NCBI GenBank assembly: GCA_021827955.1
Contig: JAKATY010000028.1
Coordinates: forward strand, 1 to 16,253
DNA length: 16,253 nucleotides
Direction: 5' to 3'
DNA from: Microcaldota archaeon
Lineage (GTDB): Archaea > Micrarchaeota > Micrarchaeia > Micrarchaeales > Micrarchaeaceae
The notes under the pieces: generated by a model
Seen by the model: only the letters and a program-made list of their open reading frames with translations
Databases searched by the model: none
What the model was told of the DNA's origin: nothing
Translations under genes and position numbers: made by a program
Part shown: positions 6,420 through 12,906 of the stretch, one piece after another
Layout: the number at the start of each line of letters is the position of its first letter
How positions within the stretch are numbered: position 1 is the first letter of the stretch

Positions 6420-8150
6420 GTGAAAAACAAGATCATCGCGGACATGTTCGACGAAATGGCAAGCATGCTTTCAATAGACGAAACGGCAAGCTCGCGTTTC
6501 GAAGTCAATGCCTACAAGAAAGCTGCCCTCACACTTGCAACGCTACAAGAACCAATAGAAGAAGTATACGCAAATGGCGGTATAGAAGCTCTTATGGGGC
6601 TTCCTGGGGTCGGGAAGGGGCTTGCGGGAAAGATAGAGGAATTTCTGAAGACAGGCAGGATAGAAAAATATGACTTGCTCAAGAAAAAATACCCTATAGA
6701 CTTCAAATCGCTTACTTTGATAGAGGGCTTGGGTCCAAAGAAGATTGTAGCGCTTTACAGGGCTCTTGGAGTAAAGGATTTGGAAAGCTTGAAAAAAGCA
6801 ATAGAAAGCCATAAGATCCGCTCGCTCCCCGGTTTTGGGGAAAAGAGCGAGGACGTTCTTAGAAAAGGAATGGAGCTTCTCAGCACAAGCAAGGGGCGTA
6901 TGCTTCTTGGCGATGCGCTGCCCGTAGCAGAATCGATAGTCAAGAAACTGCTGGAAAGCGGCATGGTGGAAAAGGCGATGATTGCCGGCTCTACGCGCAG
7001 AATGCGTGAGACTGTAGGGGATTTGGACATACTTGCAATCTCAAAGCGCGGCAAGGAGGTGATGGACTTCTTTTCAAGCATAGACGATGTAGAAAGCATA
7101 ATAGTAAAAGGCGATACGAAAACTACAGTATGGTTGAATATAGGGCTCAGCTGCGACCTCCGCGTAATAAAACCCGAGAGTTTCGGAGCAGCATTGCAGT
7201 ATTTTACTGGGAACAAGGAACACAACATAAAGGTAAGGAAAATAGCTATAAAGAAAGGTTACAAACTCAATGAATACGGTATTTTCGATAAAAGAGGCAA
7301 GATCCTGCCTTTCACTGGGGAGGAAAGCATCTATAAAAAGTTGGACATGCAGTACATGCCCCCGGAAATGCGAGAGGATAGGGGAGAAGTAGAGCTCTCA
7401 TTAGAGCATAAGATCCCAAAGCTTATAGAGCTCTCTGACATAAGAGGCGATCTGCACACCCATACAAAGGAAACTGACGGCGCCAACACAATAGAGGAAA
7501 TGGCTGATGCCGCGATGGCGCTTAAGCGCGAATATTTTGCAACTACTAATCATACAAAAAGCTTGAGGATAGCAAGAGGCATGAACGAAAACCAGTTCCG
7601 AGAGTTTTTCAAGCATGTGGACAAGCTAAACGATGCGCTTCAAGGCAGGATAAAAATCCTGAAAGGCGCGGAGATGGACATACTTAAGGATGGCTCATTG
7701 GATTTGGATGAGTCACTGCTAAAGGAGATGGACTGCGTTCTCGGCGCAGTGCATTCCGCATTCAACATGAACGAGGAAGAGATGACAAATAGGATAATAA
7801 AGGCGCTTGACAGTGGCCGCATACACATACTTGCGCATCCTACCGGCAGAGTGATAAACGGAAGAGAAGCTTATCCCCTGAACCTCGAAAAAGTCCTTGA
7901 GGCCGCTGAGAGAAACAATGTAATCATGGAGATAAACGCATTTCCAAACAGGCTTGACCTAAGCGATACAAACATAATGCTTGCATCAAAATACAAGGTC
8001 CTGTTTTCAATAGGCACCGACGCCCACAGAACCTCGCATATGCAGTTCATGCGATATGGGGTAGGAACGGCAAGGAGGGGTTGGCTGCAAAAGAAAAGAA
8101 TCGTAAATGCGCTTCCTCTAACCGATCTTCAAAAACTGTTTTCAAGATAA
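6420..8150 (+). CDS. polX: Family X DNA polymerase with C-terminal PHP domain
   Basis: Gap-filling repair polymerase of 576 aa, the size of bacterial PolX. The N-terminal 8-kDa-like region carries helix-hairpin-helix motifs (LPGVGKGLAGKI, 61-72; GLGPKKI, 103-109). The nucleotidyltransferase motif GSTRRMRETVGDLDIL (190-205) supplies D201 and D203, and CDLRVI (245-250) the third Asp, D246. YFTGNKEHN (261-269) is the family's conserved segment. The PHP domain (about 341-576) keeps its metal ligands: GDLHTHT (H346, H348), D353, NHT (H378), E418, VHS (H445), HPTGR (H473) and TDAH (D534, H536), so 3'-5' exonuclease and phosphatase activities are plausible. GTG start, leaderless by promoter position. 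PolX-PHP fusions are chiefly bacterial and patchy in archaea, suggesting ancient transfer; codon use looks like that of its neighbours. Confidence 0.96.
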   Translation: MKNKIIADMFDEMASMLSIDETASSRFEVNAYKKAALTLATLQEPIEEVYANGGIEALMGLPGVGKGLAGKIEEFLKTGRIEKYDLLKKKYPIDFKSLTLIEGLGPKKIVALYRALGVKDLESLKKAIESHKIRSLPGFGEKSEDVLRKGMELLSTSKGRMLLGDALPVAESIVKKLLESGMVEKAMIAGSTRRMRETVGDLDILAISKRGKEVMDFFSSIDDVESIIVKGDTKTTVWLNIGLSCDLRVIKPESFGAALQYFTGNKEHNIKVRKIAIKKGYKLNEYGIFDKRGKILPFTGEESIYKKLDMQYMPPEMREDRGEVELSLEHKIPKLIELSDIRGDLHTHTKETDGANTIEEMADAAMALKREYFATTNHTKSLRIARGMNENQFREFFKHVDKLNDALQGRIKILKGAEMDILKDGSLDLDESLLKEMDCVLGAVHSAFNMNEEEMTNRIIKALDSGRIHILAHPTGRVINGREAYPLNLEKVLEAAERNNVIMEINAFPNRLDLSDTNIMLASKYKVLFSIGTDAHRTSHMQFMRYGVGTARRGWLQKKRIVNALPLTDLQKLFSR

Positions 8151-8205
8151 ACACCCTGCGCCACGTCAAAGTTTGCTCGCATGACATAGGCATGTGAAGA
8201 ATCCG

Positions 8206-8291
8206 TGCAGGGAGGGAGATTTGAACTCCCGAACCCGCTAAGGGAGCGAGCCCTGAACCCGCCGCATTTGGCCATACTTTGCTATCCCTGC
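8206..8291 (-). tRNA. tRNA-Leu (anticodon CAG)
   Basis: An 86-nt class II tRNA folds by hand. Acceptor GCAGGGA pairs with TCCCTGC. The D arm has a 3-bp stem (GCA/TGC). The anticodon stem is GCGGG/CTCGC with loop TTCAGGG, giving anticodon CAG. The long variable arm has CCC/GGG. The T arm is GGGAG-TTCAAAT-CTCCC. The discriminator is A (position 8206), as required for leucine tRNAs. CCA is not encoded, so it must be added after transcription. There is no intron. It reads CTG codons. It sits alone between PolX and the membrane protein gene. Confidence 0.96.
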
Positions 8292-8317
8292 ATTTAAGCA
8301 AATTCTTTATTAGGAAA

Positions 8318-8328
8318 GTTTTTTAATA
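8318..8328 (-). promoter_or_regulatory. Candidate TATA box for tRNA-Leu
   Basis: On the - strand this reads TATTAAAAAAC. It is centred about 31 nt upstream of the tRNA 5' end (8291), predicting initiation a few bases before the mature end. Confidence 0.45.
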
Positions 8329-8342
8329 CCAGATGAGCAACT

Positions 8343-8351
8343 TAAATATAA
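8343..8351 (+). promoter_or_regulatory. TATA box for the membrane protein gene
   Basis: TAAATATAA predicts initiation near 8373, leaving a ~22-nt leader that carries GGAGTG (8382-8387) as Shine-Dalgarno for the GTG at 8395. It is divergent from the tRNA promoter. Confidence 0.55.
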
Positions 8352-8394
8352 AGTCTGCGCATCTCGGTACGCAAAGCACCTGGAGTGCATGTAG

Positions 8395-9135
8395 GTGCCT
8401 GGTGTTGATATGGAATATGTTAGAGAGCATATAAAAAGATACTGGGCGTTCTCTTACAGAAGAGCCATAGGAATTTCTATGCTCACTTTTTCGCTGGTGC
8501 TTGCAATAGGCATGACTTTTACCTCTATGCTTTCTACATCCCTCTATACAAATTACGTAGCGGAATTTATCTTCTGGTCTATTCTCATACTAATAACTGT
8601 AATAGTCTTGATCTCCAGTTTTATAAATGCTCATATCTCAGTGGTGCACTTCATGAATGAGATAGAGCACAAAGAACATAGCAGGCATACTGCAATGTGG
8701 CTTACTTCGATAACCATAGGTGCGATAGCTTTCTTCGTGCCCATACTGTTTTTCAACAGCATACTGGAGCCATTGATACTTCTCTTCAGCTTTGGCGGAG
8801 TACTATGGGTGTTCTACCTCTCCGTTTCGATAATATTCAAGCACCATTACAACGAAATCGCACTTGGTGCTCTTTCTCTCTGGATAATATTCATGGTGGG
8901 CATGTTCTCGATTTACCCGAGCATGAACTCCCCAACGTACATAAACATACAACAGACGAGCGCGATCCTGAAGGTAAGTCTGTTCATCTCAATGGCGTCT
9001 CTGATAACAATCTTTGGCATTATCGGCACATCTCTCCTTTTCAACTCCTCGCGCTATATAATGGAAGAATTCAATTACCTGTTGAAATCAGCCGGTCACC
9101 TCAGCGAGCCCAAAAGCAAAAGAAGAAAGCGCTAA
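8395..9135 (+). CDS. Six-helix integral membrane protein of unknown function
   Basis: I do not recognise this 246-aa protein. Hydrophobic segments suggest six transmembrane helices: about 25-46, 57-79, 99-120, 124-148, 154-175 and 191-216. Loops are short, there is no large soluble domain, no signal peptide and no obvious catalytic or transport motif. A His/Glu-rich loop (HFMNEIEHKEHSRH, 85-98) lies between helices 2 and 3. The C-terminus is polar and strongly basic (KSKRRKR), so by the positive-inside tendency it is probably cytoplasmic. Two starts are possible: GTG at 8395 with GGAGTG 7 nt upstream, or ATG at 8410 with GGTG (8401-8404) 5 nt upstream. The gene is not obviously part of the RNA polymerase operon, which begins after a gap with its own TATA-like elements. 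Confidence 0.75.
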   Translation: MPGVDMEYVREHIKRYWAFSYRRAIGISMLTFSLVLAIGMTFTSMLSTSLYTNYVAEFIFWSILILITVIVLISSFINAHISVVHFMNEIEHKEHSRHTAMWLTSITIGAIAFFVPILFFNSILEPLILLFSFGGVLWVFYLSVSIIFKHHYNEIALGALSLWIIFMVGMFSIYPSMNSPTYINIQQTSAILKVSLFISMASLITIFGIIGTSLLFNSSRYIMEEFNYLLKSAGHLSEPKSKRRKR

Positions 9136-9233
9136 AGCATTTTCAGTTGCTCGCAAAACGGTATTTTCAAGAAATTTTCAGCTGAAAGTGCTGCGTTTGC
9201 CTATTCCCTAGATACACGCATATTTTCATAAGG

Positions 9234-9241
9234 TATTTATT
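9234..9241 (+). promoter_or_regulatory. TATA-like element and leader of the RNA polymerase operon
   Basis: TATTTATT is the best candidate box in the 193-nt gap 9136-9328 and predicts initiation near 9260, giving a leader of about 65 nt; ATATTTTC at 9220-9227 is an alternative. The gap also holds four copies of ATTTTCA (9139, 9163, 9174, 9222), a 12-bp palindrome TTTCAGCTGAAA (9176-9187) and a small hairpin TATCT-CAAC-AGATA (9249-9262). No gene or RNA family was recognised in it. Confidence 0.45.
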
Positions 9242-9328
9242 TGTTTCTTATCTCAACAGATAGAAGATTGAGGCCTGCTTCAGCGCTAGATATTCGGCTC
9301 TCTATTGATTGCGCCTTTTGGTGAGCTG

Positions 9329-9556
9329 TTGGATTATGATTTCGATATTGTGATCAAGCATGAACTGCTTGACGATAAAAAGGCACAAGAGGTAATAAAA
9401 AAGCTAGCGACGCCGTTGGACAAGTTCCCGCATATCCTTAAGACTGACCCGCAGATTGCAAAGTCAAATCCCAAGCCCGGCCAGCTTGTTGCCATATATA
9501 GAGACGACCCTACAGGAAAATATGTCTACTACCGCGTTGTGGTAGACGAGGCGTAA
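9329..9556 (+). CDS. rpoH: DNA-directed RNA polymerase subunit H (Rpo5)
   Basis: Small RNA polymerase subunit, homologue of the C-terminal domain of eukaryotic Rpb5, at the downstream jaw. Diagnostic features are IKHELL, the DP of LKTDPQIAKS, PKPGQLVAI and the C-terminal YYRVVV. I chose the TTG at 9329 (75 aa): GGTG (9320-9323) precedes it by 5 nt, as for two other TTG starts here, and it leaves 9 residues before the conserved KHE, like typical Rpo5 proteins. A longer version from TTG 9305 (83 aa) has no Shine-Dalgarno. As in other archaea it heads the RNA polymerase large-subunit operon. rpoB'' follows after 26 nt, which include a T6 run (9561-9566) that could reduce read-through. Confidence 0.92.
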   Translation: MDYDFDIVIKHELLDDKKAQEVIKKLATPLDKFPHILKTDPQIAKSNPKPGQLVAIYRDDPTGKYVYYRVVVDEA

Positions 9557-9582
9557 TGCCTTTTTTATCAAGGTGAAGTTGC

Positions 9583-11046
9583 ATGATGGGCTCTAGCCAC
9601 GAACTGATCGAATCTTATCTAAAATCCAATTCGGTAGTGCAGCATCAGATAGAGAGCTACAACAGGTTTGTGAGCGTCACGCTTCCTAAAATAATAGAGA
9701 ACCATAATCTAATAGAGCCGGATGTATCGGATTTTGCAATAAAGCTGGGCAACATAAGGCTGGAACCGCCTAGGGTAATAGAGGTGGACAGCTCTACTAG
9801 GAACATAACCCCCAATGAAGCCATAGCAAGAAACCTTACTTATGCTGCAGGCATGTACATAACCTACGTGCCGATGATAAGCAACATAGAGAAGCTAGAC
9901 AGCGCAGGCGAGATATTCATAGGCGAGCTGCCCGTAATGGTAAAAAGCAATCTCTGCTACTTGAAAAGCATGACACGGGAGCAGCTCATAAGAAACGGTG
10001 AAGACCCTGATGATCCTGGCGGTTATTTCATAATAAGGGGCACGGAGCGCGTGCTCATAGGCATAGAGGATCTTGCTCCAAATCGTGTCATGAGCTCAAA
10101 GGACGGCAAAAGCGTTGTCTCAAAAATATTCTCCACCACGCTCAACTTCAAGAGCAGATGCAGCGTTGAAAGAGACGCATACGGTATATTCACTGTTTCT
10201 TTTCCCAAAGTGACAAAAGGCATAGACCTGATTTTGGTGTTGCGCGCCATGGGTCTGAGCATGAACGAAATACTCGAAAGCACTTCCAATGAAGACGTAA
10301 GGAACGACCTTATGCTCAATATCGAAACAAGCAAGGCCAAGGAGCTGGGTATCTCTGAAGCTTTGGGAGAGCTAGGAAAGATAACGGTGCCAAGCCAGTC
10401 GAAGAGCTATCAAGAGAAGCGCGCGGAGATGCAGATAGACACCTATCTATTGCCGCATCTCGGCATCACAGAGGAAAGCAGGAAGAGCAAGGCGTATTTC
10501 CTGCTTAGAATGGCGGAGAAAAACTCCCTTATAGCATATAAATATGTAAAGCAGGACGACAAGGATCATTACGCAAACAAGCGCGTGAGGTTCGCAGGAG
10601 ATCTGCTGGAGGATCTATTCAACGAGGCCTTCAAGTCGTTCGTCCAGGACATAAAATACCACGTAGAAAGAACAACTGCAAGGGGCAGGAAGCTCTCCGT
10701 AAGGACAAGCATAAATCCTGATACGCTTACTGACAAGATCCTTTATTCGATGGGCACGGGCGCCTGGCCTGGCGGCTATACCGGCGTTTCACAAGTGCTT
10801 GACAGGATCAACATGATCAGCACGCTTGCTCATCTGCGCAGGATAAAATCTCCACTTGCGAAAAAGCATGCGCATTTCAAGGCAAGGGACATACACGGCA
10901 CGCATCTTGGCAAGATCTGCCCCAGCGAAACCCCCGAAGGCGGGGAGGTAGGCCTTACGAGATACCTTTCTATAACGGCAAGGGTTTCTTTTGGAGCAGA
11001 TGAAGAGCAGCTCAAGGGCAAGCTCAAGGAGCTGAAGCTGCTCTGA
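9583..11046 (+). CDS. rpoB2: DNA-directed RNA polymerase subunit B'' (N-terminal half of Rpo2)
   Basis: N-terminal half of the second-largest subunit (protrusion, lobe and fork), 487 aa, the usual size for a split archaeal B''. Recognisable segments: ESYNRFV near the start, FIIRGTERVLI (about 148-158), DDKDHYANKRVRFAGDLLED (326-345), GGYTGVSQVLDR (about 397-408), and ARDIHGTHLGKICPSETPEG near 433-452. After ETPEG, where PN is nearly invariant, this protein has GE. Start ATG 9583 has AGGTGA (9571-9576) 6 nt upstream; a second ATG follows at once. It ends with TGA directly followed by the B' GTG in the same frame, at the junction used by other split archaeal Rpo2 pairs. Confidence 0.97.
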   Translation: MMGSSHELIESYLKSNSVVQHQIESYNRFVSVTLPKIIENHNLIEPDVSDFAIKLGNIRLEPPRVIEVDSSTRNITPNEAIARNLTYAAGMYITYVPMISNIEKLDSAGEIFIGELPVMVKSNLCYLKSMTREQLIRNGEDPDDPGGYFIIRGTERVLIGIEDLAPNRVMSSKDGKSVVSKIFSTTLNFKSRCSVERDAYGIFTVSFPKVTKGIDLILVLRAMGLSMNEILESTSNEDVRNDLMLNIETSKAKELGISEALGELGKITVPSQSKSYQEKRAEMQIDTYLLPHLGITEESRKSKAYFLLRMAEKNSLIAYKYVKQDDKDHYANKRVRFAGDLLEDLFNEAFKSFVQDIKYHVERTTARGRKLSVRTSINPDTLTDKILYSMGTGAWPGGYTGVSQVLDRINMISTLAHLRRIKSPLAKKHAHFKARDIHGTHLGKICPSETPEGGEVGLTRYLSITARVSFGADEEQLKGKLKELKLL

Positions 11047-12900
11047 GTGTTTGAAGTTTATAGAAGTGTTTGTTTGAGCGAAGAGAAAAAATGCAGGGTA
11101 TACCTGAACGGCAAGGAACTTACGCGCGTGGCAGACGGCGTTGCGTTTGTAAACGAAATCAGGAAGAACAGAAGGCAAGGCCTTATCTCAGGGGAAGTCA
11201 ACGTATCCTATTCAAAGAAGCTGGACGAGGTGCACCTCAACGTAGACAAGGGCAGGGTAAGGGCTCCTTATATAATAGTGGAAGGCGGAGCAAGCAAGCT
11301 GACTCCCGAGCTGAAGCAGAAGCTCTCCAGCAACGAGATAGATTTCAACTACCTTGTCAGAAGGGGCGTGATAGAATACCTTGATGCAGAAGAAGAGGAA
11401 GACGCGCTAATAGCCACAAGCGAAGAAAAGATAACTCCAGATACGACTCACCTTGTAATAGACCCTGTCTACATGCTCGGCCTCACCGCAAACCTCAACG
11501 TGTACATGGACCACAACCAGATGGGAAGACATGCTATAAACATGAACTTCATGAAGCAGAGCCAAGGTGTTTACGCTTTTAACTTCAACAACAGGTACGA
11601 CGCAAGGGCTTACATGCTGTTCTACCCTCAGACTCCAATACTTACTAGCGTTGCATACCGTGCACTTAACATGGAGAGGCATCCTTCAGGACAGAACTTC
11701 GTCGTTGCCCTTTCAACATATTACGGCTACAATATGAAAGATGCGGTTGTGCTGAACAAGGCGGCGGTGGACCGTGGGCTGGGCCGCAGCGTTTTCTTCA
11801 GGACCTATTCCGATGAAGAGAGAAGATATCCCGGGGGCCAAAAGGATAAGATACGTGTTCCATTGCCTTCTACTGACGGCTATCTTGGCGAGCACGCATA
11901 TTCAAAACTCAGCGAAGACGGTATAATAGAAAAGGAAACCGAAGTGCACGAGGGAGACGTGCTTATAGGAAAAACCTCTCCTCCCAGGTTCCTTGAGGAG
12001 CAGACCTCTTTCGGAATAAGCGAGGAAAAGAACATGGACAATTCCGTCACTCTCCGCATGGGTGAGGATGGTGTAGTTGACAATGTGCTTCTCAGCGAAA
12101 CTTCCGGAGCAACGAAGATTGTAAAGGTAAGGATAAGAAGCATAACGGTTCCTGAGCTTGGGGACAAGTTCGCAAGCAGGCACGGCCAGAAAGGCGTTGT
12201 GGCGCTTATAGTCAACCAAGAGGACATGCCGTTCACGCGAGAAGGCATAGTGCCGGATTTGCTTCTCAACCCGCACAGCCTTCCGAGCAGGATGACAGTA
12301 GGGCACATGCTGGAGATGCTCGGCGTAAAGGCGGCATCGCTTGCAGGCAAGCATATAGACGGCACCACATTCTCGGTTGATGGAGTCGAGGCCATGGAGA
12401 ATTTCGGCAAGGAGCTTGAATCATACGGATTCGACAAATTCGGGGATGAAGTGCTTTATGATGGAAGGACAGGAAAGAAGTTCGATTCAAAAGTGTTCAT
12501 GGGCGTAGTGTACTACAACAGGCTTTACCATATGACCATAAACCATCTGCAGGTAAGAAGCAGGGGTCCGGTGCAAATACTCACACGCCAGCCAACCGAA
12601 GGCAAGGCAAGGGGCGGAGGTATGAGATTTGGAGAGATGGAAAGGGACGCGCTGGTAGGCCACGGAGCAAGCCTGCTCATAAAGGAAAGGATGCTGGAGC
12701 AGAGCGACAAGACAATGGTCTGGGTGTGCAAGGACTGCGGAGACATAGGATACTTTAACTACATAAAGAACGTGCCGGTGTGCCCGATGTGCGGAGGCAA
12801 CAACCTAGAGCATGTGGAGATAAGCAACGCATTCAAGCTTCTGCTCTACGAAATAAATTCCCTGCACATAAGGACCAACATGAAGGTTGAAAACGAGTGA
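11047..12900 (+). CDS. rpoB1: DNA-directed RNA polymerase subunit B' (C-terminal half of Rpo2)
   Basis: C-terminal half of the second-largest subunit (external 2, hybrid-binding, wall, anchor and clamp parts), 617 aa. Present: EYLDAEEEEDA (110-120), GDKFASRHGQKG (372-383), PHSLPSRMTVGH (409-420), ARGGGMRFGEMERDAL (521-536), and a zinc site C561/C564/C579/C582. B''+B' total 1104 aa, close to unsplit archaeal Rpo2. Odd points: the active-site GYNMED motif reads GYNMKD (K231, codon 11737-11739), and DHNQSPRN reads DHNQMGRH (155-162). The start is uncertain. GTG 11047 abuts the B'' TGA but has no well-placed Shine-Dalgarno. TTG 11074 is preceded by AAGTG with 5-nt spacing and would give 608 aa starting SEEKKCRVYLNG after Met. 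Confidence 0.97.
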   Translation: MFEVYRSVCLSEEKKCRVYLNGKELTRVADGVAFVNEIRKNRRQGLISGEVNVSYSKKLDEVHLNVDKGRVRAPYIIVEGGASKLTPELKQKLSSNEIDFNYLVRRGVIEYLDAEEEEDALIATSEEKITPDTTHLVIDPVYMLGLTANLNVYMDHNQMGRHAINMNFMKQSQGVYAFNFNNRYDARAYMLFYPQTPILTSVAYRALNMERHPSGQNFVVALSTYYGYNMKDAVVLNKAAVDRGLGRSVFFRTYSDEERRYPGGQKDKIRVPLPSTDGYLGEHAYSKLSEDGIIEKETEVHEGDVLIGKTSPPRFLEEQTSFGISEEKNMDNSVTLRMGEDGVVDNVLLSETSGATKIVKVRIRSITVPELGDKFASRHGQKGVVALIVNQEDMPFTREGIVPDLLLNPHSLPSRMTVGHMLEMLGVKAASLAGKHIDGTTFSVDGVEAMENFGKELESYGFDKFGDEVLYDGRTGKKFDSKVFMGVVYYNRLYHMTINHLQVRSRGPVQILTRQPTEGKARGGGMRFGEMERDALVGHGASLLIKERMLEQSDKTMVWVCKDCGDIGYFNYIKNVPVCPMCGGNNLEHVEISNAFKLLLYEINSLHIRTNMKVENE

Positions 12901-12906
12901 TTTTTC

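Noticed and set aside
9305..9328. Upstream TTG start for RpoH
   Set aside because: No Shine-Dalgarno before it, and it adds residues absent from typical Rpo5 proteins; TTG 9329 has GGTG at the right spacing.
11880..12437. A 185-codon open frame on the - strand inside rpoB'
   Set aside because: Antisense to conserved B' motifs and of Ser/Pro-rich low-information composition; a shadow of the real gene.
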